Positions 54,690 through 64,000 of a stretch of 64,000 nt of DNA are shown one piece after another. This DNA comes from Gnetum montanum (lineage: Eukaryota; Streptophyta; Gnetopsida; Gnetales; Gnetaceae): the NCBI GenBank assembly GCA_015680685.1, contig MNCI01025009.1:189074-253073 (forward strand), written 5' to 3'. The translations under genes were made by a program, and so were the position numbers. Under the pieces are notes generated by a model that saw nothing but the letters and a program-made list of their open reading frames with translations, was not told where the DNA came from and did not search any database. Positions within the stretch are counted from its first letter, which is position 1, and each line of letters begins with the position of its first letter.

Positions 54690-56350
54690 CTATGGTGTTA
54701 ACTAATGTTGCAATAATATTCAAGTTTGCTATTAGCATGGACTTTAGAAGGCTTTCAATTATTCTTCTTCTAGCAAGAGTCTTGCCCTTTGCATTAGTGT
54801 AGACTAATCATTTTTCAAGGGATATCCATTATTGATGTTTTACAAAATGCATTAGAAGAAAATGTCCTCTTATTTTTTGTGAATAGCATCTAAGTTAAAT
54901 ACTATTTAACAAATGTTTCATAATTGATTTATTTTTTCCTTGATACTATATGAAACTTTGTCTTTGACCATAAGTAATTATGTTAGATCATCAATTAAGA
55001 TGAAAAATCTACCTCCAAAAGGTGCTTGGAAAATATTCTTTAATTTTGTATGAATATGTTTTAAATTTGTAAAATTTGATGTTTGTACCATAAAAGTATT
55101 TAATGACAAAAGGTAAAAGTAAAAAATTGTAAGAAAGAAAACGAAAAACAAAAAATAATTAAACACACATGGTTGCTTTTGTTTCAATATTTGAAAAAAT
55201 ATTTTCTAAGCTTTTGTTTATATGTTCTAAGAAATTGGCTCCAATGAAACTCATTTCATGGATGAGTATGTATTTTTTTCTAGCCAAGACTTTCTTAAAG
55301 TTATGTTATCAATTGGTATTTGAAGATCATTGTGTAGAGTTATACTTGAAACATTGAAAGTAGCTACTTCTTAGAGCTAATGTTCAGAATGAATGCTCAT
55401 CATTGATAGTCAAAAATTATTGTATTGATTTAATTAGAAATGATTTGCTTATACCTATAATTCCTAAAACTAAAAGCTAAAAAAACTATTGTTTAGGATC
55501 TACAAATTTGATAAAGATGTATGCATTCAGTTTAGAAATGGGAAAGAAAGAATTTTTAATAGCTTTGTTGATGTAAAATAAGGATTTCCTCTTTCTCCTA
55601 CTTTATGTGGATGTTTTATTAATGAACTTGAAGAGTGCTCATGAATATCTTCATAGTGATCTTTCTAGGTACAAGTGAAGGTTATAGGATTAAGTAGGGA
55701 TTTTGGCTTGATAACTATTGTGGTAGGGGAGTGACCTTGCCACAGGAAACAACTTATAGTGATTACTCATTTAAGATGTCTACTAGTCTTTGGTACCAAC
55801 AAGGAAAAGATACCTCCAAATAGCTTTTTCTGAGACAATTGAGCTAAATATGGCTAATTATATTAAAATAATGAAAAATATTCCTAACAATGTGTCGTTT
55901 TATATGTAGTTAATGACTATCCCCTATAGTTATTTCTTAGCATAATTAAAGAAAATCGAATAGCTTCCCTATAAGCATAGCCTTAAACCTTCCATAACTA
56001 ATATAATAGATGAGTGGTTTTATAGAAGTTGTCAATCTTTAATTTTGAGCAATCTATTAGCTAAGTTTGTGAAGCTAGATCATAAAAGTTTTTCTAGATA
56101 GAGCAAGAGACTATGGTTAAAATATTATTTAAAAAGCTTGAAATTTAACAAACACGACATTACTACTATGTTAGAATGATTTAGAATAGACACTTATAAA
56201 AGCTATCATATTCAACTAGAATAATAGAAACAAGTTAAACCTTAGCTTGTAGAGAAAATTACCTATTCTAAAACTGATATTTCATCCAAACATAGCTATG
56301 TAATGATTAGGCTAGACTTGAAAGAAAAAGCTATTTAATATAATTTCTAA
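54690..56350 (+). mobile_element. Probable non-LTR (LINE) reverse transcriptase remnant
   Basis: The clearest motif is at about 55565-55635, where FVDVK, a stop and then GFPLSPTLCG-type residues precede FINELEE. This matches the QGCPLSPTLF...IDELE box of non-LTR reverse transcriptases. Upstream pieces (FQRGYSIIDVLQNALEENV-like at 54810-54870) and downstream Lys-rich pieces to 56350 are on the same strand. Frames shift often and the usual YADD box is not readable. The clade is uncertain. Confidence 0.4.
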
Positions 56351-56739
56351 CAAAAAATAAAAATAAAAACTACAAAAAATAGAAAGAACCTATTTAAAAT
56401 TCCATTAGAAAAATATCTTTTTACAAGCTTTTTTTCCCCAAATTCCTTCCTTAAAGCTTCCTTTTTCTAACTTTTGCTTTGGGCTTTATATATTAGCTAC
56501 TAGTATTTATAATAGTCATAAGAGTTAAGGCTACATTTTCCTTACATTATTCTCATACACTTGTAGGCTATTTGATAGTTGTTCAATCTCTTGATAAATT
56601 CTCCTCATTCTCTAAATTTGGTATCCTTCAATTAATAGCTATTGAGATAACCTTCCATGATTGAGAAGAGACTTAACAACTTGATTCATCATATTTTTTT
56701 CAATGTCATTCAACATGATAAAACCATGTTCAATCTAGG
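56351..56739. other. AT-rich sequence, nothing recognised
   Basis: No coding frame or clear repeat is seen between the LINE-like remnant and the palindromic repeat array. Confidence 0.35.
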
Positions 56740-58160
56740 AAGCAGTGCTAACTAGAGAGCTTACATGGTAGAGCCTTTTTGATGAATGATTTATTTTAGT
56801 CTTTTCATTTGTAAAATCATTTCATAGAACCACTTCTTGATTTTACAAACCTACACCATGGATTTTGACATGGAAGGGTTTCCTTGTAACTCCTTTTGGA
56901 TCTATTTGTTGGTTTTCAAGATTTCATAGCATACTTAAAAGTAAGTTCATATTTAGTTCCATGAGTCCCTATTACAAAAGCTAATGTAGTAGAATCAAAA
57001 CTTGTTCATAGAACTAATTTTAAGTTCTATTAATTCATTCTACAATAAAGATGATGTGGAAAAACCATTTCTGCACTTGTAGAATTAGATTTTTGTTCTA
57101 CTAGAAATGCTTCTCCCTATGTTTATGTCTTTTAGGTAATGACATGATTTGTAGAATCATTTTAGATCTTCCTCGTAGAACCAAATTTTGGTTCTACGAG
57201 CACTAGTTATAAAATTAGCTGATGTGTAAGTGATGATCAAATATTTTTTCAAAGCTTTTGATGCATCTTGTAGTCATTGTTTTAGCTATTTATCTATAGA
57301 ACCATTTTATATAGTCATTTTTTATTCTACAAATTCCCACTACATAAAGTTGACATGGCATAGCTCTTATAATGGTTCCATTCAGGATGAATTTGTTGAC
57401 TCTTTAAGAATTAACATGGTAGAACCAATTTGAAAGATTTTTTAAGAAATCAAATTTTTATTTCTAAGAACCATGCAATTCAATCTTTATTTTTACAAAT
57501 CATGATGCCACTTTGAATACTAACTTAGTAGAGGTAAAAGAGAAATTACTTGTAGTATCAATCTTTGGTTCTACATGCAAGCTTATTTTTGTGGATCTTG
57601 ATGACGTGGCTTGTAGAACCAAATTTTTGCTTTCCTTTGCTAATCCCAATTTTGGTTTTACAAATCTTGCTAACATGTCTAACTTAGCAAAGCAAAAAGT
57701 GAATGTTTAGCTTCTCTCAAGAGCTTGATTGTAGAGCTCTTTGATAGATACCTTTTTAAGTTCTACACATCTCTACCACACAATGTGTTGACATGGTAGA
57801 GCCAAAAAAAATATTTTCAATAGAACCATTTTTTTTGCTCTATAGATCTTCCTATTTAAATAAAGCTAACTTGGAACAACTTCTTATGCACTTATTAGTA
57901 AAACGATATTTCAGTTCCACAAACAATGCTTATTTTCAAACTCCTTCTTTGAGTAATGATGTGATACATAGGACCACTTTCACTCTTAATTGTAGAACCA
58001 GTTTATGATTCTAGGAACCTTCTTCATATGATAACTTATGTGTTACATGGGATTCATATCCTAGGTAGATTTCAGTCTTTCCTCATGCTTTATTCTTGTG
58101 AGGCTAACATGAATAGAACTATTATGTAGAGCCAATTTTGATTATATGAGCTTCTTCTAT
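56740..58160. repeat. Degenerate array of GTAGAACCAA/TTGGTTCTAC palindromic repeats
   Basis: Copies of GTAGAACCAA-type and TTGGTTCTAC-type words recur at irregular spacings of roughly 60-130 bases, often with GACATGG or ATGTGG just before them. Examples lie near 56838, 57015, 57081, 57174, 57295, 57415, 57565, 57614, 57815 and 57990. The best unit, 57174-57198, has perfect 12-base arms CGTAGAACCAAA and TTTGGTTCTACG around one base. I read it as an old, decayed tandem or hairpin repeat. It is noncoding. Confidence 0.6.
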
Positions 58161-59610
58161 GAGTTAATGAGGCAATCATACTTAAGTAATTTTCTCTTTT
58201 CACAACCAATTGGGTTTTAAATAGTTTTTAAAATCCTTTGTAAAGAAAATTTTGATTCTGTTATCCAATCTACTAATTTGAAATGTATTTGAAGGATTAA
58301 TTTAATGTCATATCAAACTCTTCTTCTTAAAATGATAAAGCTTTTCTATGCTCAACCATTCATTCTAATGCTAGTCCCATATTGAGATGAAATTGATCTT
58401 TAAGCTCTATGAATCAATTTTTAAGGTCTCATCTTTAACTAGAAAATAGAAAGAAAATCTACTTAAGTAAAGAAAAAATCAGACAAGCTTTGTCCTTGGT
58501 AGCTAATTGAATTTTTTGTGCAATGTTGGATTTAACTTGAAACCCCTAACTCTTCAAACTTGCCGAAGATTCATGATTTAAATAATCAACAAATGAGAAC
58601 TTTCTAAGTTTTATTCAACCTTGAAATCTTCCATCTTTCATATGCAATATGGTGTAGTAAATCTTAGCTGAATCACATTGTGCAAGTATATCACAATTTT
58701 ATTTAGAATTATGAGATAAGACATAGAAAAGTAAGTTTGATAATTTAGATTTGCTGTTATTTCATGAAAGTTACTATTGTTTCAACAATAATTTTTCCAA
58801 ATAAGCACAACCTTCTTCTTGCAACATTCATATATAGACATAAGAAAAATTAAATAAAAACTTAAATATTTTTATGGGAAAAACCCTTTTAGCTTAAGGC
58901 TAAATAGGAATGAAAAAACCTCAATCCTATAATGCTTCAAATAGGTTAATCTAAACCTAAGCTGATGAGACTGGTTAATACTGTACAATGATTACAATCT
59001 TCCTCAAAACGTTTTACTCTAAAGCTCCATCATATTCAAGCTTAGTTGTCACTTGAGCATGTACAATAGCCTACACTTCAACATTTTGAATGTGCCTTTC
59101 CTTTTATTCCTTCAAACTTCCATCTTCCTTAGGTTTCTTCTTTTCTTCCTATTCTTTTTCTAAATTCTAGATCCTTCCTTAAATACTATTTTCATGTTGA
59201 TCGACTAAAACATCCTCATAATTGAAATTCTTAATTAGGATTCCCTCATTAAAATTTTTTTGTAGAAAAATATTAGACCACTCTTGAATCTCAATCCATT
59301 CATAATTGTAGAAAATGCATGAAAAAACTAGTTCATGAATGGGAAATTATAGGATGCCTCATAAGTAATAGCCCTATAATATATCCTTTGTACATGTTTG
59401 ATAAAAAACCTAGATAAATATGGAATGAAAGACCTTTCTTTCATTTTAACTTTTTTTTGAATCTACAAATAATCTTCTTCATAGTATTGGCCTTGATTTT
59501 CCAACGATGGCTATATCGGTGAAAAGATAAGCTTATAAATTTTATAGCTTAGCGTCAATCTCCTAAATAGTCCTAAGAAAATTAGTTATGAAACACTATA
59601 TACATATTTA
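58161..59610. other. AT-rich flank, probably 3' noncoding part of element E
   Basis: No reading frame is kept. It lies just beyond the integrase C-terminus of the minus-strand element E, so at least part should be its 3' untranslated region. I could not locate an LTR end or polypurine tract with confidence. Confidence 0.35.
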
Positions 59611-59619
59611 TAAATTTGG

Positions 59620-60850
59620 TTGGCCATGACTAAGTTATCGTAAGTGGATGATTGCCCAAAATAATGCTTTAGATGAAGGGCATTAAATGGATAGCTTAAC
59701 ACATTTCCATCTAATGAAGTAAGCTTGATAGTGTTTTTGAGCACTTATTGTTTGATTACTAATGGTCCAATCCATCTAGTTGAGAATTTTGAACTTTATC
59801 TTTCCTATTAACCCTCAAGAATAAAACACAATCTCCTTATCTAAATGTGCTCCATTCCACTTGATGATCATACCATATTATCATTAAAGCTACATTCTAT
59901 AAGAGCCTATCTCAAGCTTCATTAATTTTGATTTTTTTTAATAATAGGATCATCATGACATGTTCCTTGTTTGGTTGTGGGCTATAATTTTCCATAAATT
60001 CTATTGTTGAAAACATGGTTGTGTTAGTTATGTATGCATCAATACCATAAACAAAATTGAATGGTGAAGTCCCTATAGATTTTTTAATTCTAGTCCTATC
60101 AGTCCAAAGAGCTTCTTGTAAAAGCTCATTTCATTTTCCTATGTTATTATCCATGGTATTCTTAATATAAGAAATTCAATTCTTATTTGTGAACTCTACT
60201 AGGTCATTTTCTTGTAGATAATAATTTAAAGATGAATAGAGTAAGATTAGTTTTTTTTTGAATTCCAACATTTAAAATTAGTTGATTGTAAAGCCATGAC
60301 ATTGTGAGCAATCAAAGATTCTAGCATCCCAAACTGATTTATGACATATTACTCAAGAAACTTAATCATGTCATAGGTTGTAATTCTTCTTAATACTTTA
60401 GCTTTTTGTTAGTTAGTAAAATAGTTGGTAGGTATTAAAATAAATCTGTGCCTTTAGATGAAATCATAGCTTTCATAAAATCTAATTTTCAGCTTTGCAA
60501 AGGCTTATCTATTATTATTAGTTTCAGTGGAGCATTAGTCCTTTTTAACTTTGGCCCATGAATTTGACACTTATGGTAAGTTAAAATTTTATCTCATAGA
60601 TCTTTGTACATAGTCGGTAAGTAGAATCCATATCTTAATATATGTTGCATAGTGGTCCTAGAAGACTCATAATATAAGCCCTCAAGATTATGGAATTGCT
60701 TCATAATTTCTTCAATTTTTAGGTTAGATGCACATTTTAGCAAGATGCCTCTGAAATCTCTTCTATATAGAATTCCTTGAGTGAATATGTACTTCTTGGT
60801 CTTGATTATGAAAGCTCTTTCTTTACTTTTCAATAGATTCTTGGGATTTC
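59620..60850 (-). pseudogene. pol (INT): Integrase remnant, element E
   Basis: The minus strand starts with an open stretch (60833-60594): FTQGILYRRDFRGILLKC, then MKQFHNLEGLYYESSR and ILRYGFYLPTMYKDL, the zinc-binding region. One His is kept; the usual GGH is now GLY. Next is TYHKCQIHG, with the first Cys of the C-x2-C pair now Tyr, and SWKLDF (Asp kept). Then comes FGMLESLIAHN, where the expected Asp is His, and ENDLVEFTNKN (Glu kept). The C-terminal part has LLQEALWTDRTRIKKSIG and SPFNFVYG, then NVLSYPFNALHLKHYF. Confidence 0.8.
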
Positions 60851-60859
60851 TTGGCTAAT

Positions 60860-61450
60860 AAGAAACTTTACTATTTCACTATACCAATTTGTAATTTCCA
60901 AAGAAACTAATATTTCTTGTTTAGATTCTTTTGCCATAATCCAGTCTAATCCCATATTCTTTACTATTTTGCATGTTTCTAGAGTAAACCTAAACTATTG
61001 AAGCTTGATTATCCACTTAGTCCTTTTTACTACAACTTCATTTTATAATAGAAATTATCTTATAACTAGCTCTATAGTCAGAATATGAACCATAGTATTT
61101 TATAAATAATATTTAAAATGCCATAGAGTTTTAATCATAGAAAATGCTTATTTTTTAGGTTCGTAGTAATTTCTTTTGGCTCCTTTTAATTGATAATTGA
61201 AAAGTTTAATTGGTATTTCTTTGGTTCCATCTTTTTATGTTAATATTGCAACTAGTATGTCTATTGAGGAAAAGGCATACAACTAGAAATATTCTTTCAA
61301 TTTTAGTTTCACCAAATATGGGGCTTCTAAAATGGCTCTCTTGATTTGGTTTAAGGCCTCATGTAATTCTCTAGTTTTTTGTACGTTAACATTCTTTTAC
61401 AACATTTTTGAAAGAGGTTTTTTTATCTCTACAAATTTTGATATGAATTT
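60860..61450 (-). pseudogene. pol (RH): RNase H (RT-linked) remnant, element E
   Basis: The minus strand reads ALNQIKRAILEAPYLVK, LYAFSSIDILVAILT and KDGTKEIPIKLFNYQLKGAK. It continues RNYYEPKK, AFSMIKTLWHFKYYL and VVVKRTKWIIKLQ. This is the normal Ty3/gypsy RNase H that follows RT. The first catalytic Asp region is degenerate (FSSID), as in elements where this domain has lost activity. Confidence 0.75.
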
Positions 61451-61479
61451 TTTAAGAAAGTTTACATTTTCAATGAAAG

Positions 61480-62290
61480 ACCTTAGTGCTTTCTAATTTG
61501 TAGGGTGCTATATATAATGAATAGCTTATATCCTAGCTTAGTCAATAGCTATTTCTTTTTAATAAATTATATGCCTAAGTAAGATACCTAATTTTACTTC
61601 AAAAATGCATTTTTTGGGATTCAAAGAAATACCAAAACTTTTACATTTGTTGAATATTAATTGTAGGTGAAATATATGGTATGACTCATGTTTCAAATAA
61701 ATTTTAATATCATCTAAATTAATGATAGTAATTTTCCGAATGAGCCCTTTAAAAGCTATATCCATAACTTGTTGAAAATTAGCCCCTACATTTGATAAGC
61801 CAAAGGACATTTTTTTGTATGCAAAAGTTCTTTATTTTGTAATGAATGCCATTTTAAATCTATCATTATTGTCTACAATTATTTGATTATAACCTAAGAA
61901 TCCATCTAGGAATGAATATAGTTGACATCATGATACTTTTATCAGCATTTCATCAATTCTTGAGAGTGGATACCTATCCTTAACTAAGAATTCATTTAAG
62001 TTTCTCAAATCAATACATAGTCTTACGTCTCCACTTCTTTTCTTGACTAGTACTAAATTAGCTATCCAAATTAAATATCTAATTAGATATATTATTCTAG
62101 CTCCTAATAACTTCTTAATTTCAGATTCCATTACTAGTTTAAAAAATAGATTAAAATTCCTTAGTTTTTGTTTAATTATCTTAAAATCCTTTATGAAAGG
62201 AATTTTATGAGTTATAACATTGGGATCAAAAGTTCTCAAATAATCATATGACCAAGCAAAACTATCTAGATTTTCTTTGAAAACCTACAC
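61480..62290 (-). pseudogene. pol (RT): Reverse transcriptase remnant, element E
   Basis: Two open stretches on the minus strand cover most of the domain. At 62239-61928 are VITHKIPFIKDF, IKKLLGARIIYLIRYLIW, KRSGDVRLCIDLRNLNEFL and DRYPLSRIDEML. At 61810-61559 are MSFGLSNVGANFQQVMDIAF, the active-site box IINLDDIKIYLK with both Asp kept, and LNPKKCIFEVKLGILLRHI. The sequence is clearly distinct from the RTs of A-type elements X, Y and C, so E is another lineage, Tat-like by my memory of such polyproteins. Confidence 0.85.
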
Positions 62291-62599
62291 CGTTTGGTCT
62301 TTTATGTTTAGTTGAAGTTTATCCCAATATTAAGATACTTTGAAATGTCTTGACATTATAGATCTATTGTTTCATAAGCTTGATCCTTAGCACTTTCAAC
62401 ATATGATAATTCTTCTTCCAATTGTAGCACCTTTTGAGGCATTCTACTTACTTTTGATTTTAAATCATCTTTTTCATAGATCTGACCTTTAAATTCTATT
62501 GTGTTGATAGGAAATTGAGTTATTTAATGATCATATTAAAAAATGTAAAAGAAATCCTTATTATTAGGGACCATTAGTTCTAATTCTAATTCAATTACT

Positions 62600-63040
62600 A
62601 TTTTTCAGTGTCTAGTTATTTTTGATATGTCAAGAGTTGAAGTTGGTATTGCTAGTTCATGAACCTTCTAATTCCTTTTTCTTGGAATATTTTCAATCTT
62701 AAATTCTATAAAAAATTTGAGAAATTTTATTGCCATTTGCTTATAAGTTTGTGGTAATGAGCTTTTAACAATACATTTCCCTCTAACTTGGTCGCATATA
62801 AGTTTTAAATATCTCTTCTATTTTTTGAATTCCTTTATCATGTGTCATTTTAAATCCTCTACATAAAGCTTCATATTTAGTTTTGTTATTAGTACAAGGG
62901 AATTGTAACTACATAGCTTTTGGTTCAACATGATTCTTTATATTGATCAAAATGATTCCCACTCCTGATCCTTTGGAAGTACAAGCTTCATCAAAGTATA
63001 AACCAAAACTATCTTGGTTGATCTTCAAAATGCATCATTT
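62600..63040 (-). pseudogene. Second RNase H-like domain upstream of RT, element E
   Basis: The minus strand from 63013 reads SFGLYFDEACTSKGSGVGI, then LQFPCTNNKTKYEALCRGFK. After a frameshift it continues with CDQVRGKCIVKS and FFIEFKIENIPRKRN. These match the plant-type RNase H pattern YFDGA...GAG, FPCTNN.AEYEAL, QV.G and IPR..N. The candidate catalytic Asp is at 62990-62992 and the Glu at 62870-62872. It lies between the protease and the RT, so E has two RNase H domains. Confidence 0.75.
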
Positions 63041-63279
63041 GTATTTCTCAAATTGAGCTAACCATTAATTCAACTTCCTTCAATTCAATCATTTTGTTCT
63101 TCCCATATAAAGTCACATTCTTTATCATCAATGGCTCACAATATATATAAATTTGACTTGGTTCTTTCTTCCACAACAATCACATGTATGAATAATCTGT
63201 TGCTATATACCTAGAAAAATTACAACTCTAACTTCTACTTAGTAATAAGATATAGGAATTAGGAATATCAGCTACTTGA

Positions 63280-63600
63280 ATGGTAACCTTACTTTTTATC
63301 TTGGAATCTAAAGCTAATTGGAGTAATATGTTTGGTAATTGACCTATTATTTTAACTCTTCTATTATTAACTTTTGTAATTTTCTATTTGATTGCTCTAG
63401 TTTAAATCCTAACTAATTACATATAGATAAGGGCATTAGCATAGAAGTGGATTCTAACTCAAAAAAATAGTTTTTTGCATATCTTCCTTTTAATTAAAGA
63501 GTTAATATGAAAGGTGGAGCATCTTTGTTAGCTATAAATAAGATCCTATTGCTAGGTTTATCAATATTATAAATATAGTTTGTAGTAATATCACCAACTT
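63280..63600 (-). pseudogene. pol (PR): Aspartic protease remnant, element E
   Basis: The minus strand reads SNRILFIANKDAPPFILTL, then KGRYAKNYFFELESTSMLM and PLSICN. The pattern K(G)RYA...xxDSGxxxxxMPLSI is that of a retropepsin start; here the D-S/T-G is replaced (LES). It lies just 5' of the extra RNase H. Confidence 0.6.
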
Positions 63601-64000
63601 TCTCTTTGCTTTTAATTTCTTCCAAAATTCTCTTTGAGCACCCTTTAGTTTGAATTAATTAAAATAGAATAATATTGGATTTAATTCATTTTAGATATTA
63701 TATTATATCATACCCTCCTTCAACATAAAATCTTGGTTTTTAAAATATTCTTGGAAATTAATTTTGATCATTATCTTCATTTTCTTTTATTCTCTCTTTT
63801 GATTTTTTTTCTCCAAATATTTTTTTTGAGTTGGTTCTAGTATTAAATTTGGTGGCCTATATGTGATTGTTTTTTCTTTCATAATTCCTATTTTATATCT
63901 AAGCTCTTCATTGTTATTAAATCATCATTGGATGAGTATCTTGATTCAGAGCCCCTAGATGTCTCACTATTGGATGAATTTTCTAAATAATGTATGCTTG
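63601..64000 (-). other. Gag-pol linker of element E, cut by the window edge
   Basis: Lys/Glu/Asn-rich fragments on the minus strand, such as HSENSKESEN-like and Glu-Lys runs, are consistent with the end of gag and the linker to protease, but no frame is sustained. The element continues beyond 64000. Confidence 0.35.

Noticed and set aside
56740-58160. CRISPR array
   Set aside because: Repeats are palindromic but degenerate, irregularly spaced, and in a plant nuclear context.

Overview
The window looks like nuclear DNA from a large, repeat-rich plant genome. A gymnosperm is my best guess: the retrotransposons are old, deeply eroded, nested and never purged, and the only intact gene is a plant-specific ATL-type RING-H2 ubiquitin ligase. 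The species cannot be named from sequence alone. Almost everything else is decayed Ty3/gypsy elements with an Athila-like plan: a tRNA-Asp primer site, then gag, protease, RT, RNase H and integrase, a long 3' region with or without an accessory coiled-coil ORF, and LTRs of about 850 bp running TGATGA...CTCATCA.

Layout. 1-529: 3' half of a plus-strand LTR (element W) inserted in the 3' LTR of element A. 530-5995: element A, minus strand, a pol-less element with gag and an accessory-ORF remnant. 5996-13314: element Z, plus strand, same pol-less family, with gag, a long accessory ORF and a 3' LTR; it abuts an LTR fragment of element D (13315-13787). 13788-14712: T-rich repeat, two tandem SINEs and the tail of a third SINE. 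14713-24762: element C, minus strand, full length, inserted in that third SINE. 24763-30937: low-copy island holding an RTE-like LINE fragment, another SINE, the RING-H2 gene (28148-28744, + strand) and duplicated AT-rich flanks. 30938-54070: element Y, plus strand, split by full-length element X (34130-44493); both have recognisable target-site duplications. 54071-58600: probable LINE RT remnant and a degenerate palindromic repeat array. 58600-64000: element E, minus strand, a different Ty3/gypsy type with one RNase H domain before the RT and another after it; its 5' end lies outside the window.

How the parts relate. Copies Y, X and C carry pol and could once have supplied proteins in trans to the pol-less copies A and Z, which share the same gag and purine-tract signals. 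Z and Y have an extra 3' ORF preceded by a second promoter-like cassette that imitates the promoter of their own LTR; X has neither. Decay is dominated by C-to-T and G-to-A changes, so glutamine CAG codons recur as TAG or TAA stops at equivalent places in separate copies. None of the elements is coding-competent. A 196-bp inverted copy between two single Ns at 40734 and 40931 is most likely an assembly error.
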